This document shows positions 25,396 through 35,910 of a stretch of DNA of 64,000 nucleotides, in pieces. Below the pieces are notes generated by a model. The model was not told where the DNA came from. It saw nothing but the letters and a program-made list of their open reading frames with translations, and searched no databases. The translations under genes were made by a program, and so were the position numbers. This stretch comes from Streptomyces sp. NBC_00525 (GTDB taxonomy: Bacteria; Actinomycetota; Actinomycetes; Streptomycetales; Streptomycetaceae), in NCBI RefSeq assembly GCF_036346595.1, contig NZ_CP107834.1:4278001-4342000 (forward strand). The letters run 5' to 3'. The first letter of the stretch is position 1; each line of letters begins with the position of its first letter.

Positions 25396-26559
25396 ATGGG
25401 TGGTGACGACGCGCGGCTGCGGGCCGTGGTTTCGCTGGCGCAGACGATGGCCGCGGCGCACACCCCCCGTGGGTGCTGGCGAGCGGCGGCCCTGGGGGCC
25501 TGCGAGGCGCTGGGCGGCAGCTTCGCCGCGCTCTCGGTCTGGGAGCGCGGCCGGGGCAGGCTCAGGGTGCTGGTCAACGCGGGCGAGCGGGCCGACGGCG
25601 AGGAGGAGTTCCCCGACGAGGAGGTCTACCCCGTCCACCGGTTCCCGGAGATCACCGAGTTCCTGCACGAGCGGTGGGCCGGGGGCGGCGAGCCGGACGC
25701 CTGGGTGGAGACCGCGGCGGGACCGGAGCCCGGCGACGGCGGCGTGCACGGGTACGGCCCCGGCTACTGCCACCAGCGCGTGGCGGCCCTGCGCAGGCGC
25801 GGCCGGGGCTGCTGCGTGGTCGCGCCGATCGTGCTGCACGGGCGGGCCTGGGGCGAGCTGTACGTGGCGCGGCCGGTGGGCGCGCCGGTGTTCGACCGGG
25901 CGGACGCCGACTTCGCGACGGTGCTGGCCGCCGTGGTGGCCGCCGGGCTCGCCCAGACCGAGCGCCTCGAAGAGGTCCGCAAGCTCGCGTTCACCGATCC
26001 GCTGACCGGGCTGGCCAACCGCAGGGCCGTGGACCTGCGGCTGGACGAGGCGCTGGAGCGGCACCGGGCGGACGGCGCGGTGGTCAGCCTGGTGGTGTGC
26101 GACCTGAACGGGCTGAAGCGGGTCAACGACACCCACGGTCATGCGGTCGGCGACCGGCTGCTGGAACGATTCGGCTCGGTGCTCTCCCGGTGTGGGGCCA
26201 TACTGCCCGGCGCGCTGGCGGCCCGGCTCGGCGGCGACGAGTTCTGCCTGCTGGCCGCCGGACCGGAGGCGGACGAGGTGGTCGCTGTCGCCACCGAACT
26301 GTGCGAGCGCGCGGCCGGACTCGAACTCGGCAACGGGGTCGCCTGCGGGATGGCGTCCACCGGCGACCCCATCGGCCCCGACGTCTCGGCCCGGCGGCTG
26401 TTCCGGCTGGCGGACGCGGCCCAGTACCGGGCGAAGGCGGCGCGCTCCGCCCGCCCGGTGGTGGCGGGGCGCGACGGCGAGGTCATCCGGCTCGCCGACT
26501 CGCCGCCGCAGCCCCCGCACGACCGCCGCAGACTGCGCGGCAGCCACCCCGAGGCATGA
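25396..26559 (+). CDS. GAF-GGDEF diguanylate cyclase
   Basis: 387 residues. Residues 1-180 look like a GAF sensor (CEALGGSFAALSVWERGRG, VVAPIVLHGRAWGELYVARP), followed by a short coiled linker (AQTERLEEVRKLAFTDPLTG) and the GGDEF domain (about 195-345). The active site is intact: DLNGLKRVNDTHGH and ARLGGDEFCLL. The inhibitory I-site (RxxD just before the active loop) is replaced by LPGA, so product inhibition by that site is unlikely. It makes c-di-GMP, which acts through BldD in Streptomyces. From memory, this position in S. coelicolor holds SCO4931, one of the Cdg proteins (possibly CdgE). It has no EAL domain. Confidence 0.92.
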   Translation: MGGDDARLRAVVSLAQTMAAAHTPRGCWRAAALGACEALGGSFAALSVWERGRGRLRVLVNAGERADGEEEFPDEEVYPVHRFPEITEFLHERWAGGGEPDAWVETAAGPEPGDGGVHGYGPGYCHQRVAALRRRGRGCCVVAPIVLHGRAWGELYVARPVGAPVFDRADADFATVLAAVVAAGLAQTERLEEVRKLAFTDPLTGLANRRAVDLRLDEALERHRADGAVVSLVVCDLNGLKRVNDTHGHAVGDRLLERFGSVLSRCGAILPGALAARLGGDEFCLLAAGPEADEVVAVATELCERAAGLELGNGVACGMASTGDPIGPDVSARRLFRLADAAQYRAKAARSARPVVAGRDGEVIRLADSPPQPPHDRRRLRGSHPEA

Positions 26560-26605
26560 CCTCCGGGCCGGCTTCCGGCGTAAGGGGCCGACCCGCCGAC
26601 CACTG

Positions 26606-26634
26606 GTGACATGAAGGGTTTCAGTCCGTACGCT
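26606..26634 (+). promoter_or_regulatory. Promoter of a probably leaderless hutH
   Basis: GTGACA (26606-26611), 17 bases, TACGCT (26629-26634), then seven bases to the hutH ATG. There is no Shine-Dalgarno. This is a good match to a Streptomyces vegetative promoter firing at the start codon. Confidence 0.55.
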
Positions 26635-26641
26635 GCTGAAT

Positions 26642-28228
26642 ATGGATATGCACACAGTCGTGCTGGGGACGTCCGGCACCACCGCACGGGACGTCGTCGC
26701 CGTGGCCCGCGGCAACGCCCGTGTCGAGCTCTCCGGCGACGCGGTGGAGGCCCTGGCCGCCGCCCGCGAGATCGTGGACGCGCTCGCCGCCAAGCCCGAG
26801 CCGGTCTACGGCGTCTCCACCGGTTTCGGCGCCCTGGCCACCCGCCACATCAGCCCGGACCTGCGCGCCCGGCTCCAGCGCAACATCGTCCGCTCGCACG
26901 CCGCCGGCATGGGCCCGCGCGTCGAGCGCGAGGTCGTGCGGGCGCTGATGTTCCTGCGGCTGAAGACGGTCGCCTCCGGCCACACCGGCGTACGGCCCGA
27001 GGTCGCGCAGACCATGGCCGACGTCCTCAACGCCGGGATCACGCCCGTCGTCCACGAGTACGGCTCGCTCGGCTGCTCCGGCGACCTGGCGCCCCTGTCG
27101 CACTGTGCGCTGACGCTGATGGGCGAGGGCGACGCGGAGGGCCCGGACGGCACCGTACGCCCCGCCGGGGAACTTCTCGCCGCCCACGGCATCACCCCCG
27201 TCGAGCTGCGCGAGAAGGAGGGCCTGGCGCTCCTCAACGGCACCGACGGCATGCTCGGCATGCTGATCATGGCCCTCGCCGACCTGCGGGCGCTCTACAC
27301 CTCCGCCGACATCACCGCGGCCCTCAGCCTGGAGGCCCTGCTCGGCACCGACCGGGTCCTCGCGCCCGAGCTGCACGCCATCCGCCCGCACCCCGGCCAG
27401 GGCGCCAGCGCGGACAACATGCTGCGGGTCCTCGCGGGCTCGGGGCTCACCGGTCACCACCAGGACGACGCCCCGCGCGTCCAGGACGCCTACTCGGTGC
27501 GCTGCGCACCGCAGGTCAACGGGGCGGGCCGGGACACCCTCGCGTACGCCGCGACCGTCGCCGACCGCGAGCTGGCCGCCGCCGTGGACAATCCGGTGGT
27601 CCTGCGAGGGGGCACCTCCCGCTCGAACGGAGTTGAGAGTGGGGGAGGGCGGGTGGAGTCCAACGGGAACTTCCACGGGGCGCCCGTCGCGTACGTCCTG
27701 GACTTCCTGGCCATCGCCGCCGCCGACCTCGGCTCGATCACCGAGCGCCGCACCGACCGGCTGCTCGACAAGAACCGCTCGCACGGACTGCCGCCCTTCC
27801 TGGCCGACGACGCGGGCGTGGACTCCGGCCTGATGATCGCCCAGTACACCCAGGCCGCCCTCGTCAGCGAGATGAAGCGGCTCGCCGTTCCGGCCTCCGC
27901 CGACTCCATCCCGTCCTCCGCGATGCAGGAGGACCACGTCTCCATGGGCTGGTCGGCCGCGCGCAAGCTGCGCACCGCCGTGGACAACCTCGCCCGGATC
28001 GTCGCCGTCGAGCTGTATGCCGCCACCCGCGCCGTCGAGCTGCGCGCCCAGCAGGGCCTCACCCCGGCCCCGGCCACCCGCGCCGCCATCGAGGCGCTGC
28101 GCGCGGCGGGCGTGGAGGGCCCCGGACCGGACCGCTTCCTGGCGCCGGACCTGGCCGCCGCCGACGCCTTCGTACGGGCGGGCGGGCTGATCGCCGCCGT
28201 GGAGCCGGTCACCGGTCCGCTGGCCTGA
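26642..28228 (+). CDS. hutH: Histidine ammonia-lyase
   Basis: 528 residues, about 15 longer than expected. It converts histidine to urocanate, the first step of histidine use. The family landmarks are YGVSTGFGALA, the MIO-forming loop GSLGCSGDLAPLSH (Cys-Ser-Gly where most enzymes have Ala-Ser-Gly), LLNGTDGMLG, QDAYSVRCAPQ and ESNGNFHG. Between DNPVV and RVESNGNFHG about 15 extra residues (LRGGTSRSNGVESGGG) are present; they are encoded by an imperfect palindrome resembling an intergenic Streptomyces repeat, inserted in frame. ATG 26642 or 26648 is the start. An alternative is that the insertion inactivates the enzyme. Confidence 0.95.
   Translation: MDMHTVVLGTSGTTARDVVAVARGNARVELSGDAVEALAAAREIVDALAAKPEPVYGVSTGFGALATRHISPDLRARLQRNIVRSHAAGMGPRVEREVVRALMFLRLKTVASGHTGVRPEVAQTMADVLNAGITPVVHEYGSLGCSGDLAPLSHCALTLMGEGDAEGPDGTVRPAGELLAAHGITPVELREKEGLALLNGTDGMLGMLIMALADLRALYTSADITAALSLEALLGTDRVLAPELHAIRPHPGQGASADNMLRVLAGSGLTGHHQDDAPRVQDAYSVRCAPQVNGAGRDTLAYAATVADRELAAAVDNPVVLRGGTSRSNGVESGGGRVESNGNFHGAPVAYVLDFLAIAAADLGSITERRTDRLLDKNRSHGLPPFLADDAGVDSGLMIAQYTQAALVSEMKRLAVPASADSIPSSAMQEDHVSMGWSAARKLRTAVDNLARIVAVELYAATRAVELRAQQGLTPAPATRAAIEALRAAGVEGPGPDRFLAPDLAAADAFVRAGGLIAAVEPVTGPLA
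27605..27649. repeat. Palindromic mini-element inserted in hutH
   Basis: About 45 bp, starting GAGGGGGCACCTCCCGCTC, then GAACGGAGTT, then GAGAGTGGGGGAGG. The arms are imperfect complements around an AACGGAGTT loop. From memory, palindromes of this kind are scattered through Streptomyces intergenic DNA. Here it lies in frame within coding sequence. Confidence 0.65.
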
Positions 28229-28231
28229 CCG

Positions 28232-28519
28232 TCACAGGACGGGGCGCGGGCCCGTCCGGCGCGCGGAGTACGCCACCAGGCCGGCACCCATGCCCAGGAA
28301 GGCCGTGCCGCCGAGGAGATACGGCGTGGAGTCCGGGCCCCCGCCCGTCTCGGCGAGCGCGGCGGACCCCGGGACGTCACCGCTCGCCGCGGCACTGCCG
28401 GCCGCGCCGGAGGCGGCGCCCGTATCGTCCGAGGCGTTGGCCGAGGGGACGAACCACAGGGCGCACAGCAGCGCCCCGGCGGTGATGGCGGTCAGGAGCG
28501 GGCGGCGGGCGATGGCCAC
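28232..28519 (-). CDS. Short sortase-anchored surface protein (LAETG)
   Basis: 95 residues from GTG 28519 with AAGGGGGA upstream. An N-terminal signal peptide (RRPLLTAITAGALLCALWF, likely cut after ANA) leads to a mature part of only about 65 residues rich in Ala, Gly and Ser. The sorting signal is LAETG (residues 55-59), a hydrophobic helix (about 66-85) and a short basic end (SARRTGPR). LAxTG is the motif used by class E sortases of Streptomyces. The processed protein would be a 25-30-residue peptide linked to the wall. It converges on hutH with only three bases between the stops. Confidence 0.8.
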   Translation of the reverse strand: MAIARRPLLTAITAGALLCALWFVPSANASDDTGAASGAAGSAAASGDVPGSAALAETGGGPDSTPYLLGGTAFLGMGAGLVAYSARRTGPRPVL

Positions 28520-28926
28520 GGAATCGGTCCCCCTTGCGTCGACCGGGAATACGGATCGCCGCCGATGCTAGTGAGTACCGGGGGGCGCGCGGAAGGCGTG
28601 GAGGGAGCGTTCGGGAAGCCGGCCGGGCGTCCCGCACAATGGGAGGGAGGCCGACGGCTGCGGTGCCGCCGAACGGCGGGCCGGAGCTGCGGGAAAACGG
28701 CCCCGCCGCCCCCGGTGGGCCGGAGCGCGGACCGGCGCCGATCCCTGCCGCGGACGCGGGAACCACCGCCCCCGGTACGGCGTCGATGAGTGGTGTTCCC
28801 CACACATTCGACGCACGTGGAACGGGAATCCCGTACAAGGGGTTCTTGGAACATTGACGGGGATTCGCCGCTGGGCGGCCTTGTCCGGGGTTTTCGGGGA
28901 ATTCGGCAACGATGGAGAAGCGTGTG
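28520..28926. other. Divergent intergenic region
   Basis: About 400 bp between the sortase substrate and the L,D-transpeptidase gene. It contains a GGAAC at 28819-28823 with GGTTC 17 bases later, weakly like a cell-envelope SigE promoter (GGAAC, 16-17, TC). No supported gene is seen. Confidence 0.4.
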
Positions 28927-30186
28927 ATGAGGGACAGCAAGCGGCGCAAGGGCCTGGTGGCCGCGTCCGCACTGCTCGGCGGCGTACTGGTGCTCTCGGC
29001 CTGTAACGACGACGGCGGCAGCGGCGACACGGGCGGTCCCAGTCCCGCGAGCTCGAAGTCCCGGGCGGCCGACGTGGACAAGGCGGCGGCCGAGGAGACC
29101 TCCGAGGCACAGATAGCCATCTCGCCCAAGAACGGCGCGACCAACGCGAGCATCAACAACGCCGCCAAGGTCACCGTCACCAAGGGCAAGCTGACGTCCG
29201 TCCTCATGACCACCAAGGACGGGAAGAGCGTCAAGGGCACCATGGCCGCCGACGGCACCAGCTGGCAGCCCGACGGCCAGCTGGAGCGCTCGACCACGTA
29301 CCGGATCAGCGCCACGGCCAAGGACGCCAAGAACCGCGAGGCGCACGAGAACTCCTCCTTCACCACCGTCTCGCCCGCCAACAGCTTCATCGGGAACTTC
29401 ACCCCCGAGGACGGCTCCACGGTCGGCGTCGGCATGCCGGTCTCGATCAACTTCAACAAGCCGATCACCGACACCAAGGCCGTCCAGAACGGCATCCAGG
29501 TGACCTCCAGCAGCGGCCAGGAAGTCGTCGGCCACTGGTTCAACTCCCAGCGCCTCGACCTGCGCCCCCAGGAGTACTGGCAGGCCGGCTCCACGGTCAC
29601 GCTGAAGCTGTCCCTGGACGGCGTCGAGGGCGCGGACGGCGTCTACGGCGTCCAGCAGAAGACGGTCACCTTCAAGGTCGGCCGCAACCAGGTCTCCACG
29701 GTGGACGCCAAGACCCACATGATGACCGTCACCCGCGACGGCAAGACCGTCAAGACGATCCCGATCTCCGCGGGCTCGCCCGAGAACCCCACGTACAACG
29801 GCCAGATGGTGATCTCCGAGAAGTACAAGGAGACCCGGATGAACGGCGCCACCGTCGGCTTCACGGACGACGACGGCAAGGGCGAGTACGACATCAAGGA
29901 CGTGCCGCACGCCATGCGGCTGTCCACGTCGGGCACCTTCATCCACGGCAACTACTGGGGCAAGGGCATCTTCGGCAAGGCCAACACCAGCCACGGCTGC
30001 GTGGGCCTCGCCGACGTCAAGGGCGCCGGTGACGCCAACCAGCCCGCCGCCTGGTTCTACAACAACTCCCTGATCGGCGACGTCGTCATCGTCAAGAACT
30101 CCCCGGACAAGACGATCCAGCCCTCCAACGGCCTCAACGGCTGGAACATGAGCTGGGCCGAGTGGACGGCGGGCTCCGCCGCCTGA
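28927..30186 (+). CDS. L,D-transpeptidase lipoprotein
   Basis: 419 residues from ATG 28927 with GGAGAAG upstream; an ATG five codons earlier is possible. The N-terminal basic start plus VLVLSAC lipobox predicts lipid anchoring. Two Ig-like domains follow (about 65-150 and 155-250; the second opens FIGNFTPEDGSTVGVGMPVS). The YkuD catalytic domain has the signature IHGNYWGKGIFGKANTSHGC with the nucleophilic Cys. A C-terminal cap with Trp residues (NGWNMSWAEWT) closes it. This is the layout of mycobacterial LdtMt2. It makes 3-3 cross-links in peptidoglycan outside the cell and is resistant to most beta-lactams apart from carbapenems. Confidence 0.94.
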   Translation: MRDSKRRKGLVAASALLGGVLVLSACNDDGGSGDTGGPSPASSKSRAADVDKAAAEETSEAQIAISPKNGATNASINNAAKVTVTKGKLTSVLMTTKDGKSVKGTMAADGTSWQPDGQLERSTTYRISATAKDAKNREAHENSSFTTVSPANSFIGNFTPEDGSTVGVGMPVSINFNKPITDTKAVQNGIQVTSSSGQEVVGHWFNSQRLDLRPQEYWQAGSTVTLKLSLDGVEGADGVYGVQQKTVTFKVGRNQVSTVDAKTHMMTVTRDGKTVKTIPISAGSPENPTYNGQMVISEKYKETRMNGATVGFTDDDGKGEYDIKDVPHAMRLSTSGTFIHGNYWGKGIFGKANTSHGCVGLADVKGAGDANQPAAWFYNNSLIGDVVIVKNSPDKTIQPSNGLNGWNMSWAEWTAGSAA

Positions 30187-30216
30187 CCGGCCGGCGCGCC
30201 GCGCCCCCCCCACCCC

Positions 30217-30266
30217 GTACGCCGAAGGCGGCGGCACCACGACCGGTGCCGCCGCCTTCGGCGTAC
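30217..30266. terminator. Long hairpin terminator
   Basis: Perfect 22-bp arms (30217-30238 and 30245-30266, starting GTACGCCGAAGGCGGCGGC) with a six-base loop lie 31 bp after the L,D-transpeptidase stop. Confidence 0.9.
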
Positions 30267-30388
30267 ACGCACGCCCCGCCCACCGCCGCCCCGGCCATGA
30301 CCTCACGGGTAATCGACGCCCCCGGCGCCCCCCGGCAGCATGGAACCCATCAGCCGAACGGACCGCCGTACGAACCGGAGGGCACACC

Positions 30389-30751
30389 ATGACCGCCTAC
30401 GCCATCGCGCATCTGTACCCCCAGGGCCGCCCCGACGACGAGGTCATCGACTACATCGACCGCATCCAGCCGACCATGGACCCCTACGGCGGCCGGTTCC
30501 TCGTCCACAACAGCCCGGTCGAGGTGATCGAGGGCGAGTGGCCCGGCGCGGTCGTCGTCCTCCGCTTCCCCGGCATGACCGAGGCGCGTGCCTGGTACGC
30601 CTCGCCGGCCTACCAGGAGCTGATCCCGCTGCGGACCCGGAACATGGCCGGTGACGTGGTGCTCGTCGAGGGCGTGGCGCCGGACTACGACCCCTCCGCG
30701 ACGGCCGCCGCGCTGCGGGCGGCGGCGGCCGGGGTCACCCCGGTGGAGTAG
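30389..30751 (+). CDS. DUF1330 family protein
   Basis: 120 residues. MTAYAIAHLYPQGRPDDEVIDYI, YGGRFLVHNSPVEVIEGEWPG and the RAWYASPAYQELIPLR motif match DUF1330, a small dimeric alpha/beta-barrel family related to ABM/EthD folds. The C-terminal 20 residues are an Ala-rich tail. No activity is established for the family. The gene stands alone between two terminator-like hairpins. Confidence 0.85.
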   Translation: MTAYAIAHLYPQGRPDDEVIDYIDRIQPTMDPYGGRFLVHNSPVEVIEGEWPGAVVVLRFPGMTEARAWYASPAYQELIPLRTRNMAGDVVLVEGVAPDYDPSATAAALRAAAAGVTPVE

Positions 30752-32491
<1,740 letters not shown>

Positions 32492-32510
32492 CCCGTCCCA
32501 CGACGCACCG

Positions 32511-32540
32511 AACGGCCGGGAGACGCCTCTCCCGGCCGTT
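32511..32540. terminator. Hairpin terminator after gdhA
   Basis: Perfect 13-bp arms AACGGCCGGGAGA / TCTCCCGGCCGTT with a four-base loop, between the convergent gdhA and msrA genes. Confidence 0.88.
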
Positions 32541-32572
32541 CCGCGTTCATGGCGCCACGAGGTCTTGGAACC

Positions 32573-33238
32573 TCAGCCCTCCGCGCGGGCCACGCCCACC
32601 GGGCAGGACACGCCCGTGCCGCCGATGCCGCAGTAGCCGGCCGGGTTCTTGTCCAGGTACTGCTGGTGGCCCGGCTCGGCGGGCCAGAACGTACGCCCCT
32701 CGGCCGGCAGGATCTCCGTGGTGATCTCGCCGTGCCCGGCGGCCGTGAGCACCCGCTGGTACGCCTCGCGGGAGGCCGCGGCGGCCGCCGCCTGGCCGGC
32801 GGAGTGGGTGTAGAGGGCGGAACGGTACTGCGTACCGACGTCGTTGCCCTGGCGGAAGCCCTGGGTCGGGTCGTGCGACTCCCAGAACAGCTTCAGCAGC
32901 TCGCCGTACGAGACGACGGACGGGTCGAAGACGACCCGGACCGCCTCCGTGTGCCCGGTCAGGCCCGAGCAGACCTCCTCGTACGCGGGATTCTCCGTGT
33001 AGCCGCCCTGGTAGCCGGCGAGCGTCGTCCAGACGCCGTCCGTCTGCCAGAACTTGCGCTCGGCGCCCCAGAAACAGCCCAGCGCGAAGTCCGCGACCTC
33101 CAGCCCCTGCGGGTACGGGCCGAGCAGCGGGTTGCCGAGCACGGTGTGCCGGGACGGCACGGTGAACTCGGGGACGGGACGGCCGCGCAGGGCCTCCTCC
33201 CGGGTGGGGAGCTGCGGGGTGCGGCGGTACGAGAACAT
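32573..33238 (-). CDS. msrA: Peptide methionine sulfoxide reductase A
   Basis: 221 residues. The catalytic motif is [56 protein letters not shown] and the C-terminal resolving Cys region ([17 protein letters not shown]) are all standard. It reduces the S-epimer of methionine sulfoxide in proteins using thioredoxin. It is transcribed alone. Confidence 0.95.
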   Translation of the reverse strand: MFSYRRTPQLPTREEALRGRPVPEFTVPSRHTVLGNPLLGPYPQGLEVADFALGCFWGAERKFWQTDGVWTTLAGYQGGYTENPAYEEVCSGLTGHTEAVRVVFDPSVVSYGELLKLFWESHDPTQGFRQGNDVGTQYRSALYTHSAGQAAAAAASREAYQRVLTAAGHGEITTEILPAEGRTFWPAEPGHQQYLDKNPAGYCGIGGTGVSCPVGVARAEG

Positions 33239-33310
33239 GCGGGGCTCCTCCTGGGTCGGCGTGCTGTCCGTACAACACGCCGCAGCCCCCGCGGATTCCG
33301 GCCCGGCCGG

Positions 33311-33433
33311 TCAGCGGCCGGGCGCGTCCTCGCCCCGCTCGGCGGCGTCCACGTAGGCGGCGGCGCGCTTGCGGGCCTTGAACCAGAAGTAGAGGCCGAG
33401 GCCGATCAGAACCAGCGGTATCAGGCGTGCCAC
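33311..33433 (-). CDS. 40-residue single-span membrane protein
   Basis: GTG 33433, with AAGGACAG upstream. VARLIPLVLIGLGLYFWFKA is one membrane helix followed by a basic-acidic tail (RKRAAAYVDAAERGEDAPGR). There are no known motifs. It sits between msrA and the 368-residue protein gene on the same strand. Codon third positions are strongly G/C, as expected for a real gene. Confidence 0.6.
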   Translation of the reverse strand: MARLIPLVLIGLGLYFWFKARKRAAAYVDAAERGEDAPGR

Positions 33434-33559
33434 GGTGCATCTGTCCTTGCTGTGGAGTGCGGGACGGGGGAAGGTGCGGGACGAGGGGAGTGCGGGGCGG
33501 GGCTCCACCGTCGCACAGACGCCGCCGATCCGGGAGGGCCCCCGGCCGCCGGACACCCC

Positions 33560-34666
33560 CTAGCGCGGCAGCGTCGCCGGGCTGCCGCCGTTCGCCTCGT
33601 AGCCCGCGACCGCCAGCGCCCGGTACACCGTGTACTCGGCGGCCGGGTCCTCGCTCGCCGTCCACGGCAGCGCGCCCACATAGCCGTCGATGTGCACCAC
33701 CTGGTGCACCGCCTCCGCCCAGCGCTCCATCCGCACCAGGAACAGCACCAGCAGATGGCGCACCTGCGCCAGCATCGGGTCGTCCGGCCGCGCCGCGTGC
33801 ACCGCGAACATCGCGCCCTCCACGGCCCGTGTCACCACCTGGCTCTCGTAGAAGCCGCGCACCAGATTGACCTCGGGCAGATGCTCGTAGACCGCGAACA
33901 GCGGCAGCGCGGCCAGCAGCGAACCCTGCGGGGCGCGGGCCGCGGCGGCCGTCGCGAAGTGGTCCGCGTCCTCGCGCGAACCGTGCCACCGCTCGCTCCA
34001 GAAGTGCAGCGCCGCGATGTGCGCGCCCATGTGCGCCGGCGCCCGGTCGATGATCTTCGCCCAGAGCCGGTCGAACTCCTCGGCCCGGTAGCCCAGTCCG
34101 CGGGCCACCGCCAGCTCCGTGATGTACGGCACCGGGTCGCCGGGCGACAGCAGGGCCGCCTCGCCGATCACCGTACGGGCCTCCTCCAGGAGAATCCGGA
34201 AGTCGTCCGTACCAGCCGTGGACGAGCGCCACGCCTGCTGCACCAGGAACTCCGCGTGCACCGCCGCCGCGCCCGCGTCCTTCGGCGCCTCGGCCCGCCA
34301 CTTGCGCAGCCACGCCCCGCCGGCGCCCGGCCGCGCCAGCAGCTCCAGCGACGCCGCCCCGGCGAACGCCTGCACCCGCTGCCAGCGCAGCTCGCCCTCC
34401 TTCGGCGTCCCGGCCAGCAGCTGGGACGCGGCCCGCCACTCCTGCGTCCCCTGCACGACCTCCAGCACGTCGATCAGGTCCCGGTCCGGGCCCGGCGTCC
34501 GCACGTCCAGCTCCTCCTGGCGCGCGAAGCCGTAGTCCTGCGGATCGGCGGCGTCGGGCGAGCCGGGCGCGGCCAGCCGGATGCCGCCCCCGCGCCGGCG
34601 CATCACATAGGGGCCGAGGACGGCGGCCAGCAGGCACAGCGCGAGCAGGAACAACAGAATCTCCAT
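33560..34666 (-). CDS. Membrane-anchored helical-repeat protein, function unknown
   Basis: 368 residues. One N-terminal membrane helix (MEILLFLLALCLLAAVLGPY) with RRR next to it, then an all-helical soluble domain. Repeated Ala/Leu/Trp-rich helices (QEWRAASQLLAGTPKEGE, HAEFLVQQAWRSSTAG, PAHMGAHIAALHFWSERWHG) suggest a TPR-like solenoid. No catalytic residues are apparent. A homologue occupies the same place next to metB in S. coelicolor (from memory). It diverges from metB, whose promoter lies directly upstream. Confidence 0.75.
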   Translation of the reverse strand: MEILLFLLALCLLAAVLGPYVMRRRGGGIRLAAPGSPDAADPQDYGFARQEELDVRTPGPDRDLIDVLEVVQGTQEWRAASQLLAGTPKEGELRWQRVQAFAGAASLELLARPGAGGAWLRKWRAEAPKDAGAAAVHAEFLVQQAWRSSTAGTDDFRILLEEARTVIGEAALLSPGDPVPYITELAVARGLGYRAEEFDRLWAKIIDRAPAHMGAHIAALHFWSERWHGSREDADHFATAAAARAPQGSLLAALPLFAVYEHLPEVNLVRGFYESQVVTRAVEGAMFAVHAARPDDPMLAQVRHLLVLFLVRMERWAEAVHQVVHIDGYVGALPWTASEDPAAEYTVYRALAVAGYEANGGSPATLPR

Positions 34667-34719
34667 ACCCCCATTGTCCCCGGACGGCAGGGTGGACCGT
34701 CAGCCCCCTCGTGAGGAAC

Positions 34720-34725
34720 TACGCT
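34720..34725 (+). promoter_or_regulatory. -10 of probably leaderless metB
   Basis: TACGCT six bases before the ATG at 34732, identical to the hutH -10. No Shine-Dalgarno is present. The -35 is not clear. Confidence 0.4.
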
Positions 34726-34731
34726 CGCTCC

Positions 34732-35877
34732 ATGAGCGACCAGCACAGCTTCGAAACCCGTGCGATCCACGCGGGGAACACCGCAGACCCCCTCACCGGC
34801 GCGGTTGTTCCGCCCATCTACCAGGTGTCCACGTACAAGCAGGACGGCGTGGGCGGGCTGCGCGGCGGCTACGAGTACAGCCGCAGCGCCAACCCGACCC
34901 GTACCGCCCTGGAGGAGAACCTCGCCGCCCTGGAGGGCGGCCGGCGCGGACTCGCCTTCGCCTCCGGCCTCGCCGCCGAGGACTGCCTGCTCCGTACGCT
35001 GCTGACCCCCGGCGACCACGTGGTCATCCCGAACGACGCCTACGGCGGCACCTTCCGGCTGTTCTCGAAGGTCGCGGCCCGCTGGGGCGTCGAGTTCTCC
35101 GTCGCCGACACCTCCGACGTGGCGGCGGTCCGGGCCGCGATCACCCCGCGCACCAAGGCGGTCTGGGTGGAGACCCCGTCCAACCCGCTGCTCGGCATCA
35201 CCGACATCGAGGCCGTCGCCCAGGTCGCCCGCACCGCGGGGGTCCGCCTCGTCGTCGACAACACCTTCGCCAGCCCCTACCTCCAGCAGCCCCTGGCCCT
35301 CGGCGCCGACGTCGTGGTGCACTCCACCACCAAGTACATGGGTGGCCACTCCGACGTCGTCGGCGGCGCGCTGATCACCGGCGACCAGGACCTGGCCGAC
35401 GAGCTGGTGTTCCACCAGAACGCCATGGGCGCGGTCGCCGGGCCCTTCGACGCCTGGCTGGTGCTGCGCGGCATCAAAACGCTCGCCGTCCGCATGGACC
35501 GCCACAGCGAGAACGCCACCAAGGTCGCCGAGCTGCTGACCCGGCACCCCAAGGTCACCCAGGTCCTCTACCCCGGCCTGCCCGAGCACCGGGGCCACGA
35601 GATCGCGGCCAAGCAGATGCGCGCCTTCGGCGGCATGGTGTCCTTCCGCGTCGAGGGCGGCGAGCAGGCGGCCGTCGAGGTCTGCAACCGGGCGAAGCTG
35701 TTCACCCTGGGCGAGTCCCTGGGCGGCGTCGAATCGCTCCTGGAGCACCCCGGCCGCATGACGCACGCCTCGGCGGCCGGCTCCCCGCTGGAGGTCCCGG
35801 CCGACCTGGTCCGCCTCTCCGTGGGCATCGAGAACGCGGACGACCTGCTCGCCGACCTCACCCAGGCGCTCGGCTGA
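34732..35877 (+). CDS. metB: Cystathionine gamma-synthase
   Basis: 381 residues. It is a PLP enzyme of the Cys/Met metabolism family: ETRAIHAGNTADPLTGAVVPP, YEYSRSANPTR, ASGLAAEDC, NDAYGGTFRLF, VDNTFASPYLQQPLALGAD and the PLP-lysine motif HSTTKYMGGHSD. GESLGGVESLLEHP near the end is conserved. Enzymes of this type make cystathionine from an activated homoserine and cysteine; related actinobacterial enzymes also show gamma-lyase activity, so reverse transsulfuration cannot be ruled out by sequence. Confidence 0.92.
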   Translation: MSDQHSFETRAIHAGNTADPLTGAVVPPIYQVSTYKQDGVGGLRGGYEYSRSANPTRTALEENLAALEGGRRGLAFASGLAAEDCLLRTLLTPGDHVVIPNDAYGGTFRLFSKVAARWGVEFSVADTSDVAAVRAAITPRTKAVWVETPSNPLLGITDIEAVAQVARTAGVRLVVDNTFASPYLQQPLALGADVVVHSTTKYMGGHSDVVGGALITGDQDLADELVFHQNAMGAVAGPFDAWLVLRGIKTLAVRMDRHSENATKVAELLTRHPKVTQVLYPGLPEHRGHEIAAKQMRAFGGMVSFRVEGGEQAAVEVCNRAKLFTLGESLGGVESLLEHPGRMTHASAAGSPLEVPADLVRLSVGIENADDLLADLTQALG

Positions 35878-35887
35878 GCCACCCGGA

Positions 35888-35909
35888 GGGGCCGGTCCGG
35901 GCCGGCCCC
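35888..35909. terminator. Hairpin terminator after metB
   Basis: GGGGCCGG / CCGGCCCC with a six-base loop between convergent genes. Confidence 0.7.
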
Positions 35910-35910
35910 T

